A program made the position numbers and the translations under genes. Below the pieces are notes generated by a model. It worked only from the letters and a program-made list of their open reading frames with translations, ran no database searches and was not told the origin of the DNA. A stretch of 7,724 nucleotides of DNA, from contig DALYLJ010000155.1 of NCBI GenBank assembly GCA_031976395.1, forward strand, positions 1 through 7,724, read 5' to 3'. Below, in pieces: positions 1 to 6,745 of the stretch. This DNA comes from UBA11164 sp002420085 (lineage in GTDB: Bacteria; Pseudomonadota; Gammaproteobacteria; Xanthomonadales; Xanthomonadaceae). Within the stretch, counting starts at the first letter, position 1. Each line of letters opens with the position of its first letter.

Positions 1-40
1 ATACTGGCCCGCCGTCCCAACCCCCGGATCCCGCCCGCCA

Positions 41-958
41 ATGCCGTCGGAGCTTCGCAGCATCGTCGATTTCATCCGCTATGGCGCCAGTCGCTTCGGG
101 GCTGCCGGGCTGTGCTTCGGGCACAGCTACGACAATGCCATCGATGAAGCCACCCAGTTGGTTCTCCATGCCTTGCACCTGCCGCACGATCTTGGCCCGG
201 CCTACGGCTCGGCGCGCCTGACCAGCGAGGAGAAGGCCAAGGTGCTGGCTTTGTTCGAGCGACGCATCGAGGAACGCATCCCGGCCGCCTACCTGACCGG
301 CGAAGCCTGGTTCGCCGGCCTGCCGTTCCGCAGCGATCGGCGTGCCCTGGTGCCGCGTTCGCCGATCGCCGAACTGATCGAGGCCGGCTTCCAACCCTGG
401 CTCGGCGATCGTGAGGTGTTCAGGGCGCTGGATGTCTGCACCGGGTCCGGCTGCATCGCGATCGCCATGGCACACCATCAGCCGATGTGGGAAGTCGATG
501 CCGTCGATATCAGCCCGGATGCCCTGGCCCTGGCGGCCGAGAATTGCCGGCATCTGCATGCCCAGCACGTCCGGTTGATTGAATCCGACCTGTTCTCGGC
601 CCTGGCCGGCGAGCGCTACGATCTGATCGTCAGCAATCCGCCCTACGTCAGCCACGCCGAGACCGATGCCCTGCCGCCCGAGTATCGCCACGAGCCGGAA
701 CTCGGCCTGCGTGCCGGCGACGATGGCCTGGACCTGGCCTTGCGCATCCTGCGCGACGCGCCCGACCATCTGACCGACGATGGTCTGCTGATCTGCGAGG
801 TCGGTGAGGCCGAGCGCGCGCTGGTGCGCCTGCTGCCCGATCTGCCCCTGGTCTGGATCGAATTCCGGGTTGGCATGATGGGCGTATTCGCGATCGATCG
901 CAGCGATCTGGTCGCCCATGCCGATGCCATACGGGTTCTGGCCGATGCCCGCGCCTGA
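41..958 (+). CDS. prmB: 50S ribosomal protein L3 glutamine methyltransferase PrmB
   Basis: A 305-residue SAM-dependent N5-glutamine methyltransferase of the HemK/PrmB family; PrmB methylates a glutamine of ribosomal protein L3 during large-subunit assembly in the cytoplasm. Residues 1-100 form the helical substrate-recognition part. PRSPIAELI (105-113) is the PrmB-type signature that distinguishes it from the release-factor enzyme PrmC. The SAM-binding motif I is DVCTGSGCIAIA (131-142), followed by DISPDAL (156-162). The catalytic NPPY lies at 199-202 and EYRHEPELGL at 214-223. Length is close to the E. coli protein (310). No Shine-Dalgarno is visible before the ATG at 41 and the frame is open to the window edge, but no start codon lies upstream and residue 1 aligns near the family N-terminus. 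Odd point: near the C-terminus FRVGMMGVF replaces the usual GG(D/E)GVF. aroC follows after 60 bases, so the two may be cotranscribed. Confidence 0.95.
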   Translation: MPSELRSIVDFIRYGASRFGAAGLCFGHSYDNAIDEATQLVLHALHLPHDLGPAYGSARLTSEEKAKVLALFERRIEERIPAAYLTGEAWFAGLPFRSDRRALVPRSPIAELIEAGFQPWLGDREVFRALDVCTGSGCIAIAMAHHQPMWEVDAVDISPDALALAAENCRHLHAQHVRLIESDLFSALAGERYDLIVSNPPYVSHAETDALPPEYRHEPELGLRAGDDGLDLALRILRDAPDHLTDDGLLICEVGEAERALVRLLPDLPLVWIEFRVGMMGVFAIDRSDLVAHADAIRVLADARA

Positions 959-1005
959 TTCGCCCCGATCCGGTGGCATGACCGGCGGCTGCCGACGCCC
1001 GGCCC

Positions 1006-1013
1006 GGAGGGGA
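1006..1013 (+). promoter_or_regulatory. Ribosome binding site of aroC
   Basis: GGAGGGGA lies five bases before the aroC ATG. It is the strongest Shine-Dalgarno match in the window, and it fixes the aroC start. Confidence 0.75.
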
Positions 1014-1018
1014 CAGGG

Positions 1019-2122
1019 ATGAGCGACAACAGCTTCGGCCGCCTGCTGCGGGTGACCACTTTCGGCGAGAGCCATGGACCGGCGATCGGCTGCGTGATCG
1101 ACGGGTGTCCGCCCGGTCTGGCGATCGCGCCCGAGATGTTCCGCGCCGACCTCGAACGACGCGCTACCGGCCGCAGCCGGCATACCTCGCAACGGCACGA
1201 GGACGATATCGTCGAGATTCTTTCCGGGGTCTACCAGGGCCTCAGCACCGGCACCCCGATCGCCCTGCTGATCCGCAACACCGATGCCCGCAGCAAGGAC
1301 TACGACCGGATCATCGAACGCTTCCGGCCCGGTCATGCCGATTACAGCTACTGGCAGAAGTACGGTATCCGTGATCCGCGCGGCGGCGGGCGCAGTTCCG
1401 CCCGTGAGACCACCCTGCGGGTGGCGGCGGCGGTGATCGCCAAGAAGTGGCTGCACGAGCGCTTCGGCGTGCGGGTGCGCGGCCATCTTTCGCAACTGGG
1501 CGCGATCGTGCCGCAGCGCTTCGATTGGCAGGCGGTCGAGGACAATCCATTCTTCTGGCCGGATGCCGAACAGGTCGGTGAACTGGAAGCCTTCATGGAT
1601 GCCCTGCGCAAGTCCGGCGACTCGGTCGGCGCCAAGGTCACCGTGGTCGCCGAGGGCTGCCCGCCTGGCTGGGGTGAACCGATCTACGGCAAACTCGATG
1701 GCGAGCTGGCGGCGGCCCTGATGTCGATCAATGCCGTCAAGGGCGTCGAGATCGGCGATGGCTTCGCGGCGGTTGCCCAGCGCGGCACCGAGCATCGTGA
1801 CGAGATGACCCCGGATGGATTTCTCAGCAATCATGCCGGCGGCATCCTGGGCGGTATCTCCACCGGTCAGGCGATCATCTGCTCGGCGGCATTCAAGCCG
1901 ACATCCAGCCTGCGCCTGCCCGGCCGGGGTCTGGATATCCATGGCCAGCCGGTCGAGGTCATCACCACCGGCCGACACGACCCGTGTGTCGGCATCCGGG
2001 CGACGCCGATCTGCGAGGCCATGGTCGCCCTGGTGCTGATGGATCAGGCCCTGCGTCATCGCGCACAGTGTGCCGATGTCGGACCGGTGGCGCCGCGCAT
2101 CCCCGGACCCCAGCCGGAATGA
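1019..2122 (+). CDS. aroC: Chorismate synthase AroC
   Basis: A 367-residue chorismate synthase, the last enzyme of the shikimate pathway. It converts 5-enolpyruvylshikimate-3-phosphate to chorismate using reduced FMN, and chorismate feeds Phe, Tyr, Trp, folate and quinone synthesis. All three family signatures are visible: GESHG at 16-20, GGGRSSARET at 122-131, and GRHDPCVGIRATP at 318-330. The length is normal for the bacterial enzyme. The start is fixed by a strong Shine-Dalgarno (GGAGGGGA, 1006-1013) five bases before the ATG and by the conserved N-terminus NSFGRLLRVTTFGESHG. The C-terminal tail after CADVG (351-355) is proline-rich and poorly conserved. The stop codon lies inside a 15-bp tandem duplication. 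The gene probably shares a transcript with prmB. Confidence 0.97.
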   Translation: MSDNSFGRLLRVTTFGESHGPAIGCVIDGCPPGLAIAPEMFRADLERRATGRSRHTSQRHEDDIVEILSGVYQGLSTGTPIALLIRNTDARSKDYDRIIERFRPGHADYSYWQKYGIRDPRGGGRSSARETTLRVAAAVIAKKWLHERFGVRVRGHLSQLGAIVPQRFDWQAVEDNPFFWPDAEQVGELEAFMDALRKSGDSVGAKVTVVAEGCPPGWGEPIYGKLDGELAAALMSINAVKGVEIGDGFAAVAQRGTEHRDEMTPDGFLSNHAGGILGGISTGQAIICSAAFKPTSSLRLPGRGLDIHGQPVEVITTGRHDPCVGIRATPICEAMVALVLMDQALRHRAQCADVGPVAPRIPGPQPE

Positions 2123-2138
2123 TCCCAGCCGGAATGAT
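2109..2138 (+). repeat. Perfect 15-bp tandem duplication over the aroC stop codon
   Basis: The unit CCCAGCCGGAATGAT occurs twice with no gap (2109-2123 and 2124-2138). Because the unit is a multiple of three and contains the stop, the aroC frame reads QPE-stop and then again SQPE-stop. Stops therefore fall at 2120-2122 and 2135-2137. The duplication leaves the protein unchanged and supplies a second in-frame stop. It looks like a slippage or short-duplication event. Confidence 0.9.
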
Positions 2139-2386
2139 CCCGGTCGGTCGCTGGCGGACCGCCGTGACACGCAGGCGCTGCCGCGCCCATGGCGTCCGTC
2201 GGCCAAGCCTCGGACCAACCGGCAGGCTCGCGCACCGGTTCGTCGCATCGGCGCCGCAGGCCCGACGAAAACGGCCCGGCCGGTGATCCGCGCGCGCCGG
2301 CGGACAACGGCCACGGCCGATGCCACAGGCAACGACTTCTTCCTCTCCGGCCGCCCTCACTGCGGCCTTTGCATCGAGTATCCGTC
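2123..2386. other. 264-base aroC-asd intergenic region
   Basis: This is the longest non-coding stretch in the window. It holds the second copy of the 15-bp repeat at its left end and an inverted repeat at 2349-2367. The asd frame stays open leftward to an ATG at 2189. That extension translates to a low-complexity Arg/Pro/Gly/Ser-rich peptide with no resemblance to an Asd N-terminus, so I treat it as non-coding. I see no convincing sigma-70 promoter, although asd or aroC regulatory signals would be expected here. Confidence 0.6.
2349..2370 (+). terminator. Possible weak hairpin terminator or leader stem before asd
   Basis: GGCCGC (2349-2354) and GCGGCC (2362-2367) form a perfect 6-bp GC stem with a 7-base loop, followed by only three T residues. 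It ends 19 bases before the asd start. It could be a weak terminator for aroC, a leader structure that modulates asd translation, or chance in GC-rich DNA. The short T run makes strong intrinsic termination unlikely. Confidence 0.3.
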
Positions 2387-3406
2387 ATGAGCAAGACCTT
2401 CAATATCGCCATCGTCGGTGCCACCGGCGCGGTCGGCGAGACCCTGCTGTCGATCCTGGCCGAGCGGAGGTTTCCGGTTGGCGACGTGGTCGCCCTGGCC
2501 AGTGAACGTTCCGCCGGTGCCACGGTGTACTTCGGCAAGCGCGAACTGACCGTGCGCGATCTCGCCGACTTCGATCCGAGCGGCATCGACATCGCCCTGT
2601 TTTCGGCCGGTGGCGCCACCGCCGAGCAGCATGCCCCGCGATTCGCCGCCGCCGGTGCCGTGGTGATCGACAATTCCTCGGCATTCCGGCGTGACGATCG
2701 AGTGCCGCTGGTGGTCGCCGAAGTCAATCCGGACGCGCTCCGCCAGCGCCCGCTCGGGATCATCGCCAACCCCAACTGCTCGACCATGCAGATGCTGGTG
2801 GCGCTGGCACCGATCCATCGGGCGGTCGGCATCGAGCGGATCAATGTCGCCACCTACCAATCGGTGTCCGGTGCCGGCCGCACCGCGATGGAGGAGCTCG
2901 GTCGCCAGACCGCCGCCCTGCTGTCGTTCCAGACCCCGGAGCCGAACACGTTTCCGCTCCAGATCGCCTTCAACCTGATCCCACAGATCGACGTATTCCT
3001 CGACAATGGCTACACCCGCGAGGAGATGAAGATGGTCTGGGAAACCCGCAAGATCCTGGGTGACGACCGGATCGAGGTCAACCCGACGGCGGTCCGGGTG
3101 CCGGTGTTCTACGGCCATTCCGAGGCCGTCCACATCGAAACCCGTGACAAGATCGACGCCGAGCAGGCCCGCCGGCTGCTGGCAGCGGCACCGGGCGTGG
3201 TGGTGGTCGATGAGCGGGTGCCGGGCGGCTATCCGACCCCGGTCAGCCATGCCGCCGGCACCGATCCGGTCTACGTCGGCCGCATCCGCGAAGACATTTC
3301 TCACCCTCGGGGCCTGAATTTGTGGATTGTGTCCGATAACATTCGCAAAGGCGCGGCCCTGAATGCCGTACAGTTGGCGGAATTGCTGGCCGCCGAGGCG
3401 GGCTGA
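2387..3406 (+). CDS. asd: Aspartate-semialdehyde dehydrogenase Asd
   Basis: A 339-residue NADP-dependent enzyme that reduces L-aspartyl-4-phosphate to L-aspartate-4-semialdehyde. This is the branch point to lysine/diaminopimelate (cell wall), threonine, methionine and isoleucine. The dinucleotide-binding loop GATGAVG is at 11-17. The active-site cysteine is Cys131 within NPNCSTMQ (128-135), SGAG is at 161-164, and the catalytic-type histidine is His244 in GHSEAVH (243-249). The length and the conserved C-terminus LNLWIVSDNIRKGAALNAVQ (310-329) fit the shorter Asd subtype (about 330-340 residues), not the E. coli-like one. The ATG at 2387 is chosen because MSKTFNIAIVGATG is the expected N-terminus; the open frame from 2189 adds 66 unrelated residues. 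The Shine-Dalgarno is weak. fimV begins 48 bases after the stop. Confidence 0.97.
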   Translation: MSKTFNIAIVGATGAVGETLLSILAERRFPVGDVVALASERSAGATVYFGKRELTVRDLADFDPSGIDIALFSAGGATAEQHAPRFAAAGAVVIDNSSAFRRDDRVPLVVAEVNPDALRQRPLGIIANPNCSTMQMLVALAPIHRAVGIERINVATYQSVSGAGRTAMEELGRQTAALLSFQTPEPNTFPLQIAFNLIPQIDVFLDNGYTREEMKMVWETRKILGDDRIEVNPTAVRVPVFYGHSEAVHIETRDKIDAEQARRLLAAAPGVVVVDERVPGGYPTPVSHAAGTDPVYVGRIREDISHPRGLNLWIVSDNIRKGAALNAVQLAELLAAEAG

Positions 3407-3435
3407 CCGCGACAGCGCCGGACATTGCAAACAGA

Positions 3436-3441
3436 GGGAGG
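3436..3441 (+). promoter_or_regulatory. Ribosome binding site of fimV
   Basis: GGGAGG lies 13 bases before the ATG at 3455 and 10 bases before a GTG at 3452. It lies inside the extension that a TTG start at 3425 would add, which argues against that TTG. The GTG has the better spacing but would add only one residue. Confidence 0.6.
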
Positions 3442-3454
3442 CGGTATCGTCGTG

Positions 3455-5626
3455 ATGAACAAGGCCGGGAGTGGGTTGCTGGCGTTGGCCCTGCTGGGCG
3501 TCGGCGCGGAGGCTTGCGCCCTGGGTCTGGGCGAGATCGAGGTCAAATCGGGCTTCAACCAGCCATTGGTGGCGGAATTGCCGATTCTGGTCGAGCGACC
3601 GGAAGAGCTCGACAGCCTGCGGGTTGCCCTGGCGCCACCCGATGCCTTCGCGCGGGTCGGCCTGGACCGGCCCAGGGGCATCACCGCCAATCTGCGATTC
3701 AACATCATTCGTGACGAGGACGGTGGCGGTCGGGTGCGGATCACCAGTCCGACTCCGGTCCGCGATCCCTACCTGACCTTCCTGATCGACGCCCAATGGG
3801 AAGGTGGTCGGCTGGTCCGTGAATACTCGGTGCTGATCGACCCACCGCTGGTCGCCCCCGCGATCCACACCTCGGTTGCCCCGGCCGTGGTGCAACGCCC
3901 CGGCGAGGCCCGACCAGTCCCCGCCCCGAGCCCCAGCCAGCCTGTACCGGCCACCCGTGAGCCGTCCGATCTGACCGTGGTTCCGGTGCCCGAGGACCGC
4001 CCGGCCCCCGCCGAGCCGCTTGCCAACGACGGCCGCACGGCGACCGAGCGTCCGGCCGAACCGGCCAGCGATACCGCCGCAACCGAACCGGCAGTCGCCG
4101 AGCCGGCTCGCACCGTCAGCCCGCCGCCCGTCGCCCCGCCTCCGACCGCACCGGCCGTGCGCACGACGACCCCGACCAGCGCGGCCGGCACCAGCCAGAC
4201 GGTGGCGCGTGGTGAAACCCTCTGGTCGGTCGCTCAGCGCAGCCGCAGCCAGGGCATCACCGTCAACCAGATGATGATCGCCCTGCTCAATGCCAACCGC
4301 CGGGCCTTCATCGACGACAACATCAACTATCTGAAAGCTGGCGAGATTCTGCGCATCCCCGATGCCGCCGAAGCCGCCGCCCTGTCGGCCGCCGAAGCCG
4401 ATGCCCTGGTCGCCGCCCAGAATGCCCTGTGGCTGCAAGGCCGGGGCAGCGCACCGGTGCGGCCCGAACCGGTTCTGGCCGGTGCCGACCCTGCCCCGAG
4501 TGGCAACACCGACACGACCGCCACTGCCCCGTCGGCTGCGGCTGGCGCACGGCTCCAGATCGTCGCCAGCGACCCCGAGGCGGAAGCGGTCGCTGCCCAA
4601 TCGGGTATCGACAGCGAGGGTGGCGGCACCACCTTGGCGCGGTCTGAGGACGCCGCCGAGACCGGCCTGATTTCCAGCGAAGCCCGCCAGCAAGCCTTGC
4701 AGGAACGGCTGGAGCGGCTGGAGAAGATTCGCGCCGACAGCGAGCGCCTGCTGTCCCTGCGTGAACAGGAACTCGCCACCCTCCAGAACCGGGTCGCCGA
4801 ACTGGAACGCAGCGGTGGTGTCAGCAATCAGCCCTGGTACAACCGACCCTGGGCATTCGCCGCCGCCGTCGTCCTGGTGGCCGGGTTGATCGCCGTCCTG
4901 CTGATCCTGCGGCGCGATCAGCGTGGCCTGAGCCGACCGCTGGAACCGAACAACGGCGCGCGGCGCAAGGACGAGCCGGCAGCGGCCGGCAAGACCGTAC
5001 CGACCCGCTCCGGCGAACCCGAACCGGCAGTCCACCTGGCGCCGGCAGCCACGCCCAGCGCCGTGACCGAAGCACGCGGCTCGATTCCACGGCCAGCGCC
5101 GCGTCCACACAGTGCAACCGGCAGCACCGGCACCGGCCAGCGGGCCGAGTTCGGTCAGGCGGATCAGACCAGCGAACCCGTAGCCAGCCCAGCCAAGCCG
5201 GCCACGCCAAGCGAATCGCCGGTCGCAGCCCCGGTCGGAACGACGAAAACCGCCCCGCCGCCTTCCTTCGCCATCGACAGCGACCGCAGCGAGCCTGCGG
5301 CCCCCGAATGGCGGCACGCCCCGGACCCGAAATCGCCCGTCCGCCTCGACCCATCTGGCGATGACACCTGGGACACGGTCGAAGCGGTGCTGCCCGGCCC
5401 GGTCCATGACCGTGATGATGACGACCCGATCGGACTGGCCAACGACGTCGATGCCGACGCCGACGCCGGTTCCGAGACCGGTGACGACTCCCGCCTCGAC
5501 CTGGCCCAGGCCCTGATCTACATGGGTGACAAGGACGGCGCCCGGGCCTTGCTGGAAGACATCGTCGCCGGTGATGACCCGGAACTGGCCCGCCGAGCGC
5601 GCGAAAAGCTCGATGCCATCCGCTGA
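3455..5626 (+). CDS. fimV: FimV/HubP family polar hub protein with LysM domain
   Basis: A 723-residue inner-membrane protein of the FimV/HubP family. Known members bind peptidoglycan, mark the cell pole, and support type IV pilus assembly, twitching and polar localisation of partner proteins. Visible order: a signal peptide (1-22, ending ACA before LGLGEIEV), the conserved FimV N-terminal domain (about 23-131), and a Pro/Ala/Thr-rich periplasmic linker. Then come the LysM domain with its FimV-type extension (about 248-302), a coiled coil (about 410-452), and one transmembrane segment (467-487) followed by Arg-Arg. A long low-complexity cytoplasmic linker leads to a very acidic stretch (about 636-678) and the TPR-like FimV C-terminal domain (680-723, LDLAQALIYMGDKDGARALL). 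It is shorter than Pseudomonas FimV (about 920 residues), mostly in the cytoplasmic linker. Start: ATG 3455, with GTG 3452 a close alternative; TTG 3425 is unlikely. It lies between asd and truA, the placement I recall for gammaproteobacterial fimV. Confidence 0.92.
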   Translation: MNKAGSGLLALALLGVGAEACALGLGEIEVKSGFNQPLVAELPILVERPEELDSLRVALAPPDAFARVGLDRPRGITANLRFNIIRDEDGGGRVRITSPTPVRDPYLTFLIDAQWEGGRLVREYSVLIDPPLVAPAIHTSVAPAVVQRPGEARPVPAPSPSQPVPATREPSDLTVVPVPEDRPAPAEPLANDGRTATERPAEPASDTAATEPAVAEPARTVSPPPVAPPPTAPAVRTTTPTSAAGTSQTVARGETLWSVAQRSRSQGITVNQMMIALLNANRRAFIDDNINYLKAGEILRIPDAAEAAALSAAEADALVAAQNALWLQGRGSAPVRPEPVLAGADPAPSGNTDTTATAPSAAAGARLQIVASDPEAEAVAAQSGIDSEGGGTTLARSEDAAETGLISSEARQQALQERLERLEKIRADSERLLSLREQELATLQNRVAELERSGGVSNQPWYNRPWAFAAAVVLVAGLIAVLLILRRDQRGLSRPLEPNNGARRKDEPAAAGKTVPTRSGEPEPAVHLAPAATPSAVTEARGSIPRPAPRPHSATGSTGTGQRAEFGQADQTSEPVASPAKPATPSESPVAAPVGTTKTAPPPSFAIDSDRSEPAAPEWRHAPDPKSPVRLDPSGDDTWDTVEAVLPGPVHDRDDDDPIGLANDVDADADAGSETGDDSRLDLAQALIYMGDKDGARALLEDIVAGDDPELARRAREKLDAIR

Positions 5627-5734
5627 CCGGGCGTCTCGATCATCGATGCCACCATCGGCACGACCGCCCGTGCCACCACCCGATCTGGCCGGCCGTCGGG
5701 TTGCTGCGTCGTGCTGCTCCCGGTGCCGGCCCTC

Positions 5735-5749
5735 GACCAGTCACTGGTC
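5735..5749. repeat. Near-perfect palindrome upstream of truA
   Basis: GACCAGT-C-ACTGGTC has two 7-base arms around one central base and ends 14 bases before the truA ATG. The symmetry fits a dimeric-protein operator or a translation-blocking stem, though a one-base centre does not make a good RNA loop. It is the tightest inverted repeat I noticed in the non-coding sequence. No regulator is known for it. Confidence 0.4.
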
Positions 5750-5763
5750 CGCCGACCCCGCCC

Positions 5764-6621
5764 ATGCTGGCTGAGATCGCCCGCGACCGCCCGGACCCGG
5801 CCGAATCGACCAGCGGCCCGTCCCAGCGTGAATACCAGCGGATCGCCCTGGGCATCGAATACGACGGCAGCGACTTCCTCGGCTGGCAGCGGCTGTCGCA
5901 TGGGCCGACCGTGCAGGCCGCCGTCGAATCGGCACTGACCGCCGTCGCCGCCGAACCGATTGCCGTGGTCTGTGCCGGGCGCACCGATTCCGGCGTCCAT
6001 GGCCAGTGCCAGGTCGTTCATTTCGACAGCCACGCCCAGCGCAGCGAGCGCGCCTGGGTGATGGGCGGCAATGCCAACCTGCCGCCGACCGTCGCCGTGC
6101 GCTGGGCACGACCGGTTGCCCCCGATTTCCACGCTCGCTATGCCGCCCGCGCCCGCCGCTATCGCTACCAGATCGTCAACCGCCCGAGCCGACCGGCTCT
6201 CCAGCGCCGCTTCGCCGCCTGGGAGGCCCGTCCGCTCGACGCCGACGCCATGCACCGCGCTGCCCAGGCCCTGCTCGGTGAACACGATTTCAGTGCCTTC
6301 CGCACCGCCGCCTGCCAAGCCGCCCACCCGATTCGCCGGGTCCACGCCATTCGGGTCCAGCGTGACCACGAGTGGGTGACCATCGACATTGAAGCCAACG
6401 CCTTCCTGCACCACATGGTCCGCAACATCGTCGGCAGCCTGGTGCCGATCGGCCGCCATGAGCAGGCCCCGACCTGGCTGGCCGAACTGCTTGCCGCCCG
6501 CGACCGCAGCCGTGCCGGCCCCACCGCCCCCGCCGCCGGCCTGACCTTCATCGGCCCCCGCTATCCCGTCACCTGGGGATTGCCGGCGGAAGTCAGCCTG
6601 GCGGCCACAGCCAGCGACTGA
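5764..6621 (+). CDS. truA: tRNA pseudouridine(38-40) synthase TruA
   Basis: A 285-residue pseudouridine synthase that isomerises uridines 38, 39 and 40 in the anticodon arm of many tRNAs, acting as a cytoplasmic dimer. Visible motifs: the N-terminal strand IALGIEYDGSDFLGWQ (27-42), the catalytic-aspartate motif CAGRTDSGVHG (70-80) with Asp75 as nucleophile, YRYQI (133-137), the FSAF segment (176-179), FLHHMVRNIVGSL (214-226) and the C-terminal GPTAPAAGL (252-260). E. coli TruA has 270 residues; the excess is about 24 poorly conserved N-terminal residues. No Shine-Dalgarno supports the ATG at 5764, and an in-frame TTG at 5701 would give a longer, low-complexity N-terminus, so the exact start is uncertain. 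It lies 137 bases after fimV. In related genomes I recall trpF next, but here an unrelated exported protein follows. Confidence 0.95.
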   Translation: MLAEIARDRPDPAESTSGPSQREYQRIALGIEYDGSDFLGWQRLSHGPTVQAAVESALTAVAAEPIAVVCAGRTDSGVHGQCQVVHFDSHAQRSERAWVMGGNANLPPTVAVRWARPVAPDFHARYAARARRYRYQIVNRPSRPALQRRFAAWEARPLDADAMHRAAQALLGEHDFSAFRTAACQAAHPIRRVHAIRVQRDHEWVTIDIEANAFLHHMVRNIVGSLVPIGRHEQAPTWLAELLAARDRSRAGPTAPAAGLTFIGPRYPVTWGLPAEVSLAATASD

Positions 6622-6654
6622 ACCTTGCCATTCAAGCCATGTGTGCGTAAGGTT
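6621..6654. repeat. Inverted repeat after truA overlapping a possible promoter
   Basis: AACCTT (6621-6626) and AAGGTT (6649-6654) are exact 6-base inverted arms 22 bases apart, beginning at the last base of the truA stop codon. The same stretch contains TTGCCA (6625-6630) and TAAGGT (6648-6653) with a 17-base spacer, a weak sigma-70-like pair. The element might be an operator or weak terminator, or chance. There is no T run. Confidence 0.25.
6625..6653 (+). promoter_or_regulatory. Possible sigma-70 promoter for the excalibur gene
   Basis: TTGCCA (five of six matches to TTGACA) is separated by 17 bases from TAAGGT (three of six to TATAAT). The spacing is ideal but the -10 is poor. It lies 92 bases before the chosen start, in the only gap where an independent promoter for this gene could sit. 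Confidence 0.25.
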
Positions 6655-6734
6655 TCCGAATCATCGGCCTGACCCGAATGCGGCTGTCCCAGGGGCTCGC
6701 CGCACAGTTGCCGATCTCCACGGCACGCCATGCC

Positions 6735-6739
6735 AGGAG
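6735..6739 (+). promoter_or_regulatory. Ribosome binding site of the excalibur-domain gene
   Basis: AGGAG lies six bases before the ATG at 6746. It selects this start over the GTG at 6641, which would add 35 residues without signal-peptide character and has no comparable site. Confidence 0.65.
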
Positions 6740-6745
6740 CGCGTC

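Noticed and set aside
970..985. CCGGT/ACCGG inverted repeat in the prmB-aroC gap as a terminator
   Set aside because: The stem is only 5 bp with no T run, and such pairs are expected by chance in GC-rich DNA.
2189..2386. 66-residue N-terminal extension of Asd
   Set aside because: The extension is Arg/Pro-rich low-complexity sequence, and the conserved Asd N-terminus begins at the ATG at 2387.
3425..3454. TTG start for fimV adding 10 residues
   Set aside because: The Shine-Dalgarno lies inside this extension, and the added residues would spoil the signal peptide N-terminus.
2357..5407. Very long open frame on the minus strand (1016 residues) across asd and fimV
   Set aside because: It is a complementary-frame shadow produced by high GC and strong codon bias. 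The translation is Gly/Arg/Asp/Gln-rich with no domain, and the + strand genes beneath it have intact family motifs throughout.
5627..5763. Intrinsic terminator after fimV
   Set aside because: There are GC-rich complementary stretches but no stem followed by a T tract.
5518..6459. Minus-strand open frame of 313 residues opposite truA
   Set aside because: The + strand encodes TruA with all catalytic motifs. The antisense translation has no recognisable motif and no ribosome site that I can see.
6641..6745. GTG start for the excalibur protein adding 35 residues
   Set aside because: There is no ribosome site before it, and AGGAG is well placed before the ATG at 6746.
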